Positions 9,157 to 21,339 of a stretch of 64,000 bases of DNA are shown here, piece by piece (within the stretch, counting starts at the first letter, position 1; each line of letters opens with the position of its first letter). Location of the stretch: positions 62,001 to 126,000 of the forward strand of contig JASISA010000042.1 of assembly GCA_031771865.1 (NCBI GenBank), written 5' to 3'. This DNA comes from Nothophaeocryptopus gaeumannii. Taxonomy: Eukaryota; Ascomycota; Dothideomycetes; Mycosphaerellales; Mycosphaerellaceae. The translations under genes and the position numbers were made by a program. The notes under the pieces were generated by a model, which was not told the DNA's origin, did not search any database, and saw nothing but the letters and a program-made list of their open reading frames with translations.

Positions 9157-12100
9157 TTGGGTTTAAAGAGCTTCAGAGTAGGGCTCGCCTTCCTTCGTTT
9201 CCGATGTTCGAGATGCGTATGCAGAAAATGTGAGATGTACATGAACATCCGCTAAGTAGTGCTAGTGATGGGGATCATTCGACCCTGCCTTCATGGTAAC
9301 ATCTGATGAGCTCTGCGTCAGCTCTCAATTCGATCGTTGGACAGAAATTAAGTGCAGGGTATGCAAATTTGTTCGTTACCGATCTGAGTCGAGATGGAGA
9401 TAGGAAAAGTAGCAGATGCGAGGCTGCTGTAAGAGAGCAGGACTTCGAAGGGAGTTGAGTCTCCTGAAAAGAGCTTTGGGATCACGCCTTGGTCGCACGT
9501 TGTCTCAGAGCTTCTTAACAATGATCCGACGGGAGAGGCCCACGCTTGGCCTCACGAATCACTGTGCAATCCCGGAGCCCTTCTTTTCGTGAACTTGAAT
9601 GAATCAGCTGTGGAAATCTCACGTACTATCGTATCGATGAATGTACAGGGAAGCCGTGCACCCAAAACCAGCAGAACCGATTGCGCGGAATCCAATTCCT
9701 TTCAGCTCATGGCGAACTTCGAGCGTCCTTCTTTCAACAGACTGCAAGCACGGTGACAAGGGAAGCCCATGATCGAGCCTGGAATAGGGAGGACGACATT
9801 GGATCGGGCAGACGTTCTTGCGACTTGTACCAACGAGTGAGCATTTTTCAGCCACAACATCATTAGAGATCGGTCGGCGTCCGTTCCAAGTAGGCAAGCG
9901 TCATGCATAATAAACATTTGAACCCCGTACTGCTCCTGGATCTGCCCGTGAGAAACGCCTCATTATCGGGATGGCACATCAGGACAGCCGAACGCGAGCC
10001 TGTTCAACGAGTTCCAGCTGTTTCATTTTAAGCCGCTCGAGCTCGTCTTGACACTCTAGAATATGCCTCGGCGGACTAACGAGAAAGATGAATTTTGGCG
10101 TTTCTTCCAATGTCCCTTGAGCTCTTTCCGCGTTTCGTCCGCTTCACCATACAGCAGGAGCTGGTAGCGGCTATCAATGCATAGTCTGTTCGAGTGGGTG
10201 CCATTCACTGCACCAGATCGATTCGCGTTGTCATGTTCCACTGTGTCGGAGAGGATGATTGATCTGGAAGGTAGCAGCTACTAAACCAGCTGCTTGCTCG
10301 AAAGGGAACAGCGAAGATCTAGTTCCAAGGGGAATGCTGGTGAGCGCAGCTCGCACCAGAGCAATACCGACGTCTCTCGGCAAAGGTGGCCCACTGGCAA
10401 TTAGATCCGCAATCGAGCGGGCGGAACAGATGTGTTAGGCGCATATCTCGCATGGGCAGTTTGAGCAAAAGGCACTTCGTGCTTTGGAGTGGGCATACAT
10501 CGGAAAGAGCTAGGTGAGTGGCATGATCAAAGGAGGCTTCCTGGCTGTATATACGACCCATCCGTACCTGACAGACCATTGCGATTGGCGCCGAAATGTC
10601 TGATCACCCGTCTGATCACCGGAAGTTGTACTGTTTCGATCGTTCCATGTAGCATGGCGCTCGTTTGTAAGCATTGCCCTTTCGCACGGCAGCCATTTGC
10701 GCAGTCTTCTGGCTGGCCTTGGGCTGCCGCTGTCTGGTGTCAGCACTCGCCTTATCTTTGTTGCGTGCGCCTGACCGAGATCAAGATGAAGGACTCCGTC
10801 ATCAAGACTGCCGTAGAACCGCGGTGTTCGCTCTGATCATGGGGTGACTGGCTGTCGGCGCATGTGTGAGCCAGCCGAAGTGTGAGAGGCTCGCGGTCCG
10901 CGCCTACACCAACACACTGTTGGTGACCATACGGAGCCAACTTCGTGTAGAATACACTCATTCTCCTGTCACGCATGTCGCTTTTGACCGGATGGAGATG
11001 AGGATTGTGCCAAGGGTAGCCGAGAAGCACGTGGAGGAACGGAAGCTGTTGGGAAGGACAAGCTGGGGAGGAGAGCTAATAGAATTCGTAAGATCTGTAC
11101 TCTCCTTACTGGCCTTGTGTTGGTGTTGGCACGTGAGCTGAGACGTTCCACCCTCGCGCTCACTCCTCCCCAGTCATTCGTTCCTCCTTCTTCGTTTGCT
11201 GCCGAGCTTTTCGAACACTGACAATCAGACGGAGTTAGACGCGTAGGTATGGTGCTTCAAATCGGCGAGCTCATGACTCTTAAGAGCAGATCTTCGCGCT
11301 ATGCTTGGTGGGATTTGGCGCGAATGCGATCGAAGTCTGACAAAGCCTACCCGGATGGTAGGGCGGGCGACGGCGCGACCTTATGACGAACAGAAGGCAG
11401 CCAAAACACGGCGCGATCCATTCAAGTGTATTGCGGCTGCTCATGGTTTGACGGGCGTCCGATGGTGAAGCGGCCCGGGGTTGTCTAGGTGACGCTTTGC
11501 AAAGACCTGAGATCTTAACGGCGTTGCGGAATCCATTCTATACATGGAGACGGATTGATGGGTGCTCGACGCGATGCATCCTGGTCGATGTCAAATTGTC
11601 GCGAAGGTATGGCGGTCCATCGGAGAGTGCAGTCAGAGAGGCGCTGGTGTCAGCGATCGTTCCAGCGATGAATACTGCCATGGGGGCGTGCGACAGGTGA
11701 TCCTGTGAAGCTCACCACTGGAGATGCTCTTCACTGGGTCGTGACTCTGTTTGATAATGGTCGGTGCTTATTGTCGGTCTGAAGCTTAGAGGTCTACAGG
11801 CGTTGGGCAGCGGAGGAGGCTGGAGACGGTCGCCGTGACGCGCCGCCAAGCAAACAGGCCCAATATGGCGTCTGAGGAGCACAACAAAGATGCAGCGATC
11901 TGGACATCAAGTCCAACGATTGCATACGTTTCATGGAGGACACATAGAGCTGAGATTGAGTTGCTACTGAGGCGTGGTACACGCATTGCTGGCGCTTGTT
12001 GCGCCTCCGTCGATGCGGAGCTGCAAAAGAATGCTGCGACCAGTGCGGGTCGAACAGATGGATCATTTGACCTTCAGGCAAAAAGAAGATACGACAGTTG

Positions 12101-12416
12101 CAAACGAATAGTTAGCGGCAAAGGTCAAATATCGAGCAAACAAAGAGCAAAAGAAAAACAGGACGTACCTCAATTGGATTTGTTGTCGAATCGCCATATG
12201 CCATTTGTCGCTGCGCCGTAGAAAGAAAGACAGAACTTACAGATTGAGTTAAGAAGGTCAGGCCATGTATATTATCTGACGGGTTATTAGTTAGACGAAT
12301 TCTGACGTATATGTAGTCACTTTGCAAACGGGTGCATCCGTGCTGACTTGTGGAAATTTGTGGTCTCGGAGGTGACGCTATGCGCTTGAGGTGAATTGCA
12401 GATGAACATAGCCACC
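9157..12416. other. long stretch without a supported gene
   Basis: More than 3 kb with no recognisable domain and no frame over about 130 codons that makes sense as protein. Frames on opposite strands overlap throughout. It may contain long-decayed genes. No RNA gene or repeat array was recognised. Confidence 0.35.
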
Positions 12417-12866
12417 CTATCCGACCTCCGATGTGTCGTCTTGACGAGCTCCTCTAACGTCTTTCATCGAGCAATGTTGAGTCATAGCTACGTGGTCAGC
12501 CCTGTTGTCAGATGCGTTGAGCGAGACCAGCCCAGCAACGAGCTTGAAGTGCCGGGTCACCTCAATCCACCACTCCTTCAGATCGCGAATAACTCGCAGC
12601 CAGCTCCCGATTCGCCATTGGCTTCCGTCTGCCTTACAGCTTCCACGACCTCCAGGCCTAGGTGCTTTCCGATACCATCGACACCGCCGTTGATCGCTGT
12701 AACCCCACCCTCCGCGGGAGCTCGCCGAACTGGCTCTATTACTTGTCTTAAACACTTCTCCAGTCATACCGTTGTCGTAGGCAAATGGCAATAGCTCACC
12801 TATGCGCTTAACGAAGAAGCCGATTGGATCCTGCAGCACCTTGAACAGCATCACGGGCAAACCCAA
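12417..12866 (-). pseudogene. possible decayed coding segment, family unknown
   Basis: The start of this frame reads like real protein (MGLPVMLFKVLQDPIGFFV followed by KRIGELLPFAYDNGMTGEV). After that, sensible sequence appears to jump to another frame of the same strand (GGVTAINGGVDGIGKHLGLE). This is what one expects from a gene broken by an indel. I cannot name the family. No start-to-stop model could be built. Confidence 0.25.
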
Positions 12867-13853
12867 GTTGCTGAACTCAGTCTACTTCCGCGACGAACTC
12901 GGTCGGTCGAGGAGAGCGTCCATCGATTCGTGCATCGGAGACAAGAGATTGCGAGCCTGCGAGAATCAGAAGAGACGGGATGTCAAGTTCAGCACGTACT
13001 TTGCGACGGGCTAGGAGAATGAACGTATGGAGAACACATGCTCTACCGCAGGAGGGGAAAAGGTGGCTTCGTTGAAGCATCGAGACACGCTGAAAACAGG
13101 GCTGCTATTCCCGTGCAGCCCAATATGCTGAAAACATCATTCGAGGCCAACACAAACCGCAATTGGGATTGCTCATAGCGGCGTGATCCCCCTGGCGATT
13201 CATCAAGCAGCGGTAATCTGGCTTTTGCAAACGGAGAACGGCAAACACATGCAATCGGGCTGATACCTGAAGGCAACGATCTCGAACGTGATTTTGAAGC
13301 TTCATGAAGGCATTGGAAAGGACGATGCGAAGAACCCTGTTGACAACGATTCAGCAGCCTTGGGCCTTTCTCACTTGCGGAGCTTGCTCACAGTATACCC
13401 TCGCAACGAACCGTCGCTCTTCTAACTGTTGGCGCCGTACTGAACGCGAGCAGTTAGGTCGGCGTTATTATCAAGTGCTTAATCGCTGCGGGCGGGGCGT
13501 AGGTCTTGTAGGGCAGTTTTCTTCGCATCCCTTCAGGCTGAACACAACCTGGGCGTTTGTAACTAGAACAACTACTCGTGATCTCATTTAACCAGATGGT
13601 TATATCCGAAATATACCTGGAGGCTGCGATGCTAGGAGTAGTGTCGTCGAATTTGACTCTGCATCCTCAAACCCAAAGTGAAACTCAAACGTCTCCGTCT
13701 TGAGTGGAATGTCGCAAGAGGCGTAATTACCTCGGTAGCCATCACTCTCAAGCAGTCTCTATTGGCGCCCTCGCAGCCACCGCTCCAAGATTGCTTCAGG
13801 AAAAGATTGAAAACAAGCCAATTCCCGAAAGTGGTAGGAGTCAAGAAGAGATC
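12867..13853. other. left flank of the hAT element, no supported gene
   Basis: About 1 kb of short frames on both strands with no domain. The last eight bases (13846-13853, aagagatc) are the left copy of the target-site duplication of the element that follows. Confidence 0.35.
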
Positions 13854-13875
13854 CAGGGGTCTTGTTGGTCCGGTA
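13854..13875 (+). repeat. left terminal inverted repeat of the hAT element
   Basis: 22 bases, starting CAGGGGTC and ending CCGGTA, identical to the reverse complement of 15205-15226. Confidence 0.9.
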
Positions 13876-13975
13876 AGTATGGTAATAAGGCCTCCTACCA
13901 TACTGACCAAGTTTAGCATGTGATCATACCATCTATACCGTTGGTTACCGACTTATTGTAGGTGAATATAGCCAT

Positions 13976-14680
13976 CTATTCGACCTCGTCGTCGCCCTGG
14001 TTGTTGTTCACGACATCAGCAATATCCTCATTTATCAGCAGGTCCTCAGCCGTCTTGAAGTCCTCAACTATCTTATCTTCCTCGTCAAACGCAGCCAGCA
14101 GTATGCCCTCTTTATCCTTGTGTTTAGGCTGCGGGGTCCCCACCAGTCTCGTAGACACATACACGCTTCTCGACGTCCTTGGCTCGTTGAATCATGTAAA
14201 AGAAGGAGTTCCAGCGCGTGGCGTTGTTGAGAACAAGCTGAAGTTGTAGAATTAGCATGTGAAGCTCGGAGGTGCCTTTGCGGTATAGAAATCGTCATCG
14301 AAAAGAGCGACACTTGATTTGGCACATATCGCCGCCAGCGCCATGTTTAACGCGTGCGGGTTAGCCAACCAAACACTCTGGACACAGTGGACCGGAGTCC
14401 GCTGGAGCGCGGGGAATGCACGATCCTCAACTTTCGAGCTTCTGAACTTACTTACCTTAAGCACATTGTATTTCGACCATTTTCCACCCATCTTGATTGC
14501 AGCAAACGCCTCCAACCTCTGTGGCGACGACCGAATATAGCGGATGATATTATGGAGCTTTGGATCGTTTGCTGACTGCCGCTGGACTTCACGACTTTCT
14601 CGCCCTTGCTATTAATGCTGTGGTGTTGAGACAGGTGATGTAGAGCGCCTCGAGTTCCATTCAAGACGTTCAACTGCTGA
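13976..14680 (-). pseudogene. hAT transposase remnant
   Basis: Read on the minus strand, a frame near 14510-14580 gives KLHNIIRYIRSSPQRLEAF, and a frame near 14150-14230 gives NNATRWNSFFYMIQRAKDVE. Both are conserved blocks of fungal hAT transposases (the T-R-W-N-S motif is diagnostic). Downstream is an acidic stretch (FDEEDKIVEDFKTAEDLL) ending at a stop by 13976. The blocks lie in different frames with stops between them (for instance after GGDPAA). The conserved C-terminal dimerisation region of hAT proteins has no room before the left end and is missing. The protein cannot be active. The start was not determined. Confidence 0.75.
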
Positions 14681-15204
14681 TGCCGGCCTTCTTTTCGCAG
14701 ATAGCAGCAGTATACCGCACGTTATCCGAACGCAGCAGCGCTTCGCCAAACTGCCAGGCTGGACCCATGTCTTTCGATCCTCACCAACACCTTGTTGATG
14801 CTTCTTGAGGCGCGCATACTCGGTCTTTCTAAGCTCGAAGGTATCCGATGAGAAGAGGCGCAGTAATTGGGGTTCTGTTCGCATAAGACGATAGTAGCTT
14901 CAGAGCTACCAACACCTAGCCACGACAACACGCTGGGCATGGCGAGATACGACAGTATGAGATATTGGTAAAGAGATGGGAAGATTGATACATTCACGGC
15001 GAAAACGCGTCGATTTTTCCCATACGCGTACCGCCCTTGGCGCCGGCGAGTATGCCGACTGGCTGCGCAATGGATACCGAGATAGGAAGTTGGTAACCAT
15101 GGTTACCGGTAGCATTTACTCACCAGCTACCATATTGACCGGTAAGCATGTGATTGCCCTACTGACTATACTATTGGTTACCAATAACCAGGTTCTACCA
15201 TCTA

Positions 15205-15226
15205 TACCGGACCAACAAGACCCCTG
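15205..15226 (-). repeat. right terminal inverted repeat of the hAT element
   Basis: Perfect inverted copy of 13854-13875. The next eight bases, aagagatc, repeat the eight bases before the left end. Confidence 0.9.
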
Positions 15227-15234
15227 AAGAGATC

Positions 15235-15908
15235 TGCGGCTTGGCGGCTTTGCCCTATGAGTGGGTCTGGTATTGCGTGAACGTGGTCACCACGTTGCCT
15301 GGATGCAGTCCCCTGGTTCATTACATACCCATGTTCCAGCGAGAGTCTTGCCGCTGCATCGTGTCTTCAGGTTGTGGGATTCAACCTCTATGATGCGTGC
15401 TGAGTTCGTCCCTCCAGGCAGTCGATTACCTTGCAGCCAAGACCATTACTCCGGCCAAGACAGACCACCAAGCCTGCTGACCAGCACTCCAAGACTACCA
15501 CTTCGTACGCCCAGCGACTACGTTCGGAAACCCAAGATCTCCTCTCCCCGAATGATTGTTCTCCCTCCTCCTCGCCGACTGCCCAATCGTTCAATTCGCA
15601 TTTGCAAGAGCCAAGTAATCTCAAGGTCAGCAATGACCGACAACAGTGCAACAACAAGCGAGTGCATTTCACTAGCAGTTGCAAAGCCACCTCTGGTATG
15701 CATACCATCAACTCATAGCCTGAAACTCAAAAGTGAACAAGCGGAGATGAAGAGGCCACCGTCAAGTTCCTCGGTGGACGCTGCGACGATACTGGAGTAG
15801 ATGGCGTACCGGGATGGTATATCTTCAGAGCAAGATAACGCACAACAGAACCACTCGAAGCCAGCGAGCATCTCCTTTCATCTTCTGTTGCGTCGTCTAA
15901 TTGCCAAG
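15235..15908. other. intergenic between hAT element and peroxygenase gene
   Basis: Long plus-strand frames at 15261-15800 and 15431-15718 overlap in different phases and are Ser/Pro/Arg-rich without domain, so I do not support either as a gene. The last 100 bases are the promoter and leader of the peroxygenase gene. Confidence 0.35.
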
Positions 15909-17236
15909 ATGAAGTCTTTCGTGGCGCTCTCTCTGCTCTCCGGGGCCTCGGCTTTCCCATGGGTAGTCAACGTTCCAGGCGTCGATTCCTCTGCACTATC
16001 TTCAGTTACCAAACGTCAGCAGAACCCAGAAGGGCCCGGCTCAGCAGCTCAATGCCCCTTCAATGCGCAGCATGAGCCAGCAGCACCAATTCAGCAAGGC
16101 CAGTACAACAATGCTCGCAACGGTGTCAAGGGTAATGAGCGCGGAGGATACCAAGTGCCAGCTCCGGGAGATACCGCTCATGCATTCCAGGCTCCAAGAG
16201 CAGGTCGCGATATCCGAGGACCATGCCCAGGTGAGTTGTCACTGCAACCTTTCATCAACACTCTGAGTACTCATACTTCTTGTCAGGTCTGAACACTGCC
16301 GCAAATCATGGCTTCCTCGCTCGCGACGGTGTCACCACCTACACCGAACTTGTCGATGCTCAGCAGAACATCTACAACGTCGGTTGCGATCTCGCCAACC
16401 TGCTTGCATTCCTTGGCCTGCAAGCCGACGGCGACTTGGTCACTGGAAAGCTCTCGATCGGATGCGAAGCTACTTCTCGCACTTCATCCAGCCCTGCCTT
16501 GACTGGCAGCCAGCCTGGACTTGCGGGCCACAACAAGTTCGAAGGCGACACTTCGCTCACTCGTAATGACTTCTTCACTGCAGGTAAGTAGAGACCCTAC
16601 ACGACCTGCCAGAGAACGTGCCTGACTGATGTTGTACCAGGCGGCGACAACTTCTCCTTCAACCGCACCCTCTACAACATGATGTCCACCAGCACGGGCG
16701 GCCTACACAACGTCCAAAACCTCGCCAAATACCGTGGCGAACGCTGGGACCAATCCGTGCAGGAGAACCCTAACTTCTACTTCGGCCCTCTATCTCTCCT
16801 CCTCTTCGGCGCAGCTTCTTTCCTCTACGAACTCTTCCCCTCCGGACCAAACCATATTCCCGATCAAGCGACTATGGAAGCCTTCTTCGTCAATGAACGT
16901 CTCCCAGCAAACTGGATCAACCGAGTCGAACCGTACAGTAATCGTCTCGTGACGCAGGAGATTCTGAAGATGTATCTCCTTAACCCCAGGCCGTTCGGCG
17001 GAAATACGGCTGACGACAGCTTCAACGCGATCAACTGGAGATCGATCCAGAATGGAACGTTGGCATTGGGTGTTGATGCGCCGGAGGTGAGCTGTTTGCT
17101 GTATCAGCTTGCTACCCAGAGTGTGCCGAGTACGTTAAATGGGATTGTCACGCCGACGGTGGAGGCGTTGAGTTTCTTTGCGAGTAGGGTGCAGCCGGCT
17201 TTTGATAATTTGGGATGTCCGAGGCCGTTGACTTAA
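15909..17236 (+). CDS. secreted heme-thiolate peroxygenase (unspecific peroxygenase type)
   Basis: Exons 15909-16230, 16287-16583 and 16641-17236 give 404 residues. Donors GTGAGT and GTAAGT are good, and the splice phases (1 and 1) match. The start MKSFVALSLLSGASAFPW is a signal peptide, followed by a Lys-Arg (VTKRQ) that may be a Kex2 cut. The heme site is GPCPGLNTAANHGF with axial Cys106. The second site is EGDTSLTR: Glu193-Gly194-Asp195 and Arg200, the PCP-EGD-R pattern of peroxygenases that use hydrogen peroxide to oxygenate C-H bonds or oxidise aromatics. The second acid expected a few residues after the Arg is not obvious (NDFFTAGGDN follows), so catalytic details may differ. It acts outside the cell or in the wall. 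A second, different heme-thiolate gene lies 2 kb downstream on the same strand. Substrate unknown. Confidence 0.88.
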
Positions 17237-19216
17237 GATGGCGGTGATCGAGGGCTGGATGTTGGGAGAGGGGTGCAGCAGGAAACTGTTGGAGGGAGGG
17301 AAGGGCAGTGAGGTTCAGACAGCTGAGATAGAGTGTTGTATATTTGAGCGCAAGCACATCATGTTGGTGATTGCCTACATTGCCCGTGACGTTCAGTATT
17401 TCTTCATGGCACGCTGAGCAATCGCTGTTGAGGGCGCTTCTGACATAGTGTTGTTCGTCAGAGGCCACAGATTGCTCAGAAGGGGCAAATCTTCAAGCTG
17501 AAGAGCGCGAGCTGAAGGCGCGAAGGTCCATTTGGTGCCTACTCCATTCTCATTGCCCTGTTGGAGCGCCTGAGCCGATCTTGCTGGCTCCAAAGAATGT
17601 GTATGATCAAATGTGTAGACGACAATGACACCAAGATCCACGAGTATCTTCTAGCATCGCGTCACATAATGCCACAGACCTTCGTCCTCGTGGTATTAGG
17701 GCTGGCTCCAGACGATTACTTTTCAGATTCGAGGCCAAGATCCTGGTAGCTCTAGCATGGCTCCGTTCGCTCTGTACTAAACAGCTCAGCTGATGGTAGA
17801 CTTGGTGATATCTTGACGGCCACGCATAGGCTTTTGACCGGAGAAGATCTGGGGCATCAGCCTGGCTAGACCGGTGGCAGTGTTCTGGGCCATGGAGATC
17901 TCAGGTCCGCAGCTGTGTGTCTTGTATCAGACCTCGTCGTCAGCCAAGTGGTTGTGTTGTTGGATTTGTTGGGAGAATCGTGTGCATTGCTTCCAGGTGT
18001 CGGAGATGCAAAGTGTTCGATGTTCGGAACGGTGGCAAGCAGTCTTGCAATGGTGCTTAGGAACAGACCAATGAAGGAGAGTCCAAATGTCAAGATGACC
18101 GTGGTTGACGCCACGGAGGACGAGTTGATGGTTCAGTCATCCACACCTGCTCGTCACCAGCAATAGTAGTATCGCCCTTCAGCCAATAGTGCAGAGGCTT
18201 GCAAAGGCCTCGGTAGCCGCAAGTATGCTTGATACAGAGTTCGGCCGAAGCGCGACGGTCCGTAGAGGCGTTTGCGGGGGTTGTGGCCGTTTCAACCACT
18301 CCTCCAGCCTCGCGATGTTCAAACTTTCCAAGCTGCTTTCTCTACACCCTCACGATCCTCATCAACCCTTGGTGTGGTGGAAGCTATCGAGGGACTCCGG
18401 GGTACTTTTCGACTTTTAGCCTCCCGCAGGGCATCGAAGCAGATCATTTGGCCCTGCCGGCATCTACAAGCCTTTCTACCTGTACCCTCCTTCCACTTCA
18501 GGTCCCGTCCTAGTGCGAAAACCCCAATCATAGCGTTTAATTAACGCCATGATGATCACGATTGACTTCAAGATCTAAACAGTGCAGTTGTCATCCTTAC
18601 GACCTGCTTCGAGGCTGTGAAGACATCAAAGCCGTGGACAACTTGACAACAGGCCCGAGAGAGATCTCCTCTAGCCCAGTGGACGATATCAAATGGTGGA
18701 TAAAGACAGGTAGTGTCTGAGGCAGCCAGGACGAAGCCTTGGTCGAGCGCTGGTAGATGTGGCGAGTTAGGAGACGCCAGGCCTCCCAAAGAGTAGCCTT
18801 GCGCACCTTGCCCGCCGCTTAACGTGCGCTAGACCACTCCAGTAGCACTGAAATACACCGAGAGAGGACTTGTTGCGCTGATCGTCCACAAATGCCACCT
18901 TTGATTCGTCGTGCCTTACAAGCTGTTTCCTAGATGGCAAGCCTACACGCATGCTTGATGCTTGAGCTGACCTCCAGCGATGGCAGAATGGAACAAGCCT
19001 CGGTCGGTGCATCCACAGTCGAAGAGGCTTCTCTGGTGAAGCACTACCGGAGACACCAATGAGCGCGAATGACATTTTCAACAGTGACTTCAAGAAACAC
19101 CGCGGCCAATTGTCTGTGGGTGATTTGTCCTATATCATCTCTCTCATTTCCCCAAGCCCCGTCCTCCAGTCCTCCACTCCACCACAATCGACAACTGTGC
19201 ACCTGAGGACATCGAC
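17237..19216. other. intergenic with a few weak candidate frames
   Basis: Nearly 2 kb. Two minus-strand frames deserve mention only. The one at 17866-18114 starts MASTTVILTFGLSFIGLF and could be a small membrane protein. The one at 18767-19093 starts MKSLLKMSFALIGVSGSA, a signal-peptide look, but the rest has no consistent pattern and other frames of the same strand read as well. Neither has a supported gene model. Confidence 0.3.
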
Positions 19217-20682
19217 ATGAAGTCTTTCGCTGTTACCGGTCTGTTGGCCACCACGGCCTCGGCCTTCCCTCACCTCATTACCAGACTTGGTGCTCCTCTT
19301 GCTGAGAGAGCGGCCATCGCCAGCCCACAGGGACTTGGCGCTGCTCCTCTTGTACCACCGCCTTTCGATGCTGCTGCCCAATATGTCAGCAACCAGGGAG
19401 ATCACAAGTTCATCGCACCTGGCCCAACTGACCAGCGTGGAGAGTGCCCGGGTCTGAACGCCATGGCGAATCACGGATACGTAAGTCAGGCCCCTGGACG
19501 ACCTTTCGAAATGATCGACTGACAACGGATGTTCAGCTCCCAAGAAATGGGGTTGCTACCATTCAGCAGTTCATCGACGGAACGCAGACGGTGTTCGGAA
19601 TGGCTAACGACCTAGGTGGATTCCTTGCCCTCTATGGCGCTATCGTCGATGGCACAGGCTCCGGCTGGTCCATTGGGGGTCTTCCACACACCGGGATTCT
19701 TGGCTCGCACGGCAATTACGAAACCGACTCTTCTCCAATCAAGAGTGACTTGAACCAGTACGGTTCCAACACCAAGTTCATCATGAGCCAGTTCATGAAC
19801 GTAGGTTCCAATATTCCTGCAAAGATCAATGATGGTCTCACTGATTCCGTGTAGCTCTACAACCGTCAGCCAGACGCGGCCACTGCCAACTACAACCTTG
19901 AAGTTCTCCGTGCTTTCCGCAAGGACAGATTTGCCGAATCTATTGCGAAGAACCCATACTTCTCCTACGGCGCCTTTGCCGGTATTCAGGTTTCCCAGGC
20001 TGCTTTCACCTTCGTCTACCGATTCGTATGTACCGTCGGCTTCACGTCTGCTCAGAGCATTACTGACAATCACCAGATGTCCAACAAATCCGCCGAGAAC
20101 CCAGAGGGTATTCTGAACAAGGCCGTTCTCAAGAGCTTCATGTCCGTCTCCGGCCCAGAGAACAACCTCAAGCACACACCAGGCTACGAGGCGATCCCAG
20201 ACAACTGGTACAAGCGCAACCCGTCGGACGAGTACTCCGTCCCGTACTGTATGCATCTCCGCTTTCCCTCCTTGTTCATACACTCACAACTAACACCTCC
20301 CTCAGTCCAAACCGACATCCTCTACTTCGCCGAGACAGTCCCCGAGATCCTCGACATCGGCTGCAACAAGGGCGCCGTGAACACATATTCCCCACTCGAC
20401 CCATCCACCCTCACCAACGGCGCCTACACCGCCCAGCAAGTGGCCAAGAGCCCACTCTGCTTCGCCAGCGCTTTCGCCGCCGCTGAGCTGCCTCTCATCA
20501 CCGGTCTTTCTGCTACGTCTTCTGCTCTTGCGCCACTGTTCAGCAGCTTGAACACTATTACCTCGGGCATGAACTGTGCTGCGATCGGGTCTGTCAACCA
20601 GAGTGCGCTTACGGCTTGTCCTGGTTTCTCGCTCTATGGTGGACCGACTGGGCCGGTCGCGCCGGGTGCTATTCAGTCGTAA
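19217..20682 (+). CDS. secreted heme-thiolate peroxidase with variant active site
   Basis: Five exons (19217-19480, 19537-19800, 19855-20025, 20077-20248, 20306-20682) give 415 residues; introns of 51-57 bases, all GT-AG, phases consistent. It starts MKSFAVTGLLATTASAFP, a signal peptide. The heme loop is GECPGLNAMANHGYLPRNG with axial Cys77, so the usual first Pro of PCP is Glu. The second motif reads ETDSSPIKSD: Glu150-Thr-Asp152 in place of EGD or EHD, and Lys157 where peroxygenases have Arg. It belongs to the Peroxidase_2 (chloroperoxidase-like) superfamily, in the fungal group that includes the StcC-like proteins. Chlorination, oxygenation or plain peroxidation cannot be told apart. A Cys pair in the C-terminal part (SGMNCAA, LTACPG) may be a disulphide. 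Same strand as the gene at 15909, but only distantly similar to it. Confidence 0.85.
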
Positions 20683-21148
20683 GCGACTGTGAAGAAAAAA
20701 AGCAAGAATGTATGAGGGAGCTTGCGTGATACAGATGTTGTCATGATTGATAGTGATCAATGTGCATAGAGCATGATGGTGTAGAGCGAATTCGTGTATA
20801 TATTTCGCTATGATTTTTATCCCATCACCTTACCAAGCTTCTTTCCTTCATTCCATTGGTTCGAATTAGTTGGAAATTATGACCGGCACAACGCAAGACC
20901 CATCCATCCGCCTTTCTCCCATCTCTCTTCTGGCGAGCAGAGTGGATAGCGGCCGTCATGCGTCTTCTGAGAGAGTCAGTCGAGAAGTAATGGGAGACCA
21001 TGGGATAGCCTAGAGCATCCTGAGCTTTCTGAGACATCATCTCGACCGCCCAGCCTCGTCTTATCGAAATGGCCTTCCAGAGAATCAGCACATGAGACTT
21101 GGTTAGAGTCTTCTTTGAGCATGAAAGAACATCCTCGAATAGACAGGT
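20683..21148. other. intergenic
   Basis: 3' flank of the peroxidase gene followed by short overlapping frames. Nothing recognised until the palindrome pair at 21149. Confidence 0.35.
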
Positions 21149-21206
21149 CTTGTTTCCAACAAGGCCTTTGAGATTTTGAAATGAGTCTGGTCTTGTCTAG
21201 AACAAG
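21149..21206 (+). promoter_or_regulatory. paired 15-bp palindromes upstream of NLR remnant 1
   Basis: CTTGTTTCCAACAAG (21149-21163) and CTTGTCTAGAACAAG (21192-21206) start 43 bases apart. Each has CTTG/CAAG arms around a variable centre. The same motif pair, 42 bases apart, lies upstream of the other NLR remnant (30684-30740). I found no full match elsewhere in the window. It looks like a binding site for a dimeric regulator; the function is inferred. Confidence 0.5.
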
Positions 21207-21339
21207 CGTGTTGGCTGCTTCGATCTATTCGCTTTTGAAGTTGACTAACCCCTTCTGCAGCCTCCGCTGCCCGGGCGGTAACATTCGGAGCGGTCGTAGA
21301 GTACCAGAAGCGATATGCAAAACTTGAGGCAAATGTTTC

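Larger units (their letters stand above)
13854..15226 (-). mobile_element. hAT-family DNA transposon, internally degraded, 1373 bp
   Basis: Three independent hAT hallmarks are visible. (1) The ends are perfect 22-bp inverted repeats, 13854-13875 and 15205-15226, beginning CAGGGGTCTTG as hAT ends do, and a further ATGGTA matches just inside. (2) The element is flanked by a perfect 8-bp direct repeat, aagagatc, at 13846-13853 and 15227-15234; 8 bp is the hAT target duplication size. (3) The minus strand carries hAT transposase blocks (described separately). Subterminal DNA has several ggttacc/ggtaacc motifs, including the perfect palindrome at 15092-15107, which could bind transposase. The transposase is broken and lacks its C-terminal end, so the copy is non-autonomous. 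The intact ends and duplication point to a fairly recent insertion. Confidence 0.9.

Noticed and set aside
13900..13990. Separate MITE inside 13.85-15.23 kb
   Set aside because: The repeated ggttacc-type motifs lie just inside the ends of the hAT element and are explained as its subterminal repeats.
14231..14246. Fifth copy of the NLR-upstream palindrome (gttgttgagaacaag)
   Set aside because: Two mismatches, single rather than paired, and inside the hAT transposase coding blocks; likely chance.
18767..19093. Secreted protein starting MKSLLKMSFALIGVSGSA
   Set aside because: Only the hydrophobic start is convincing; the rest has no Cys pattern, and other frames read equally well.
19612..20283. 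223-codon minus-strand frame
   Set aside because: Shadow of exons of the heme-thiolate peroxidase on the plus strand.
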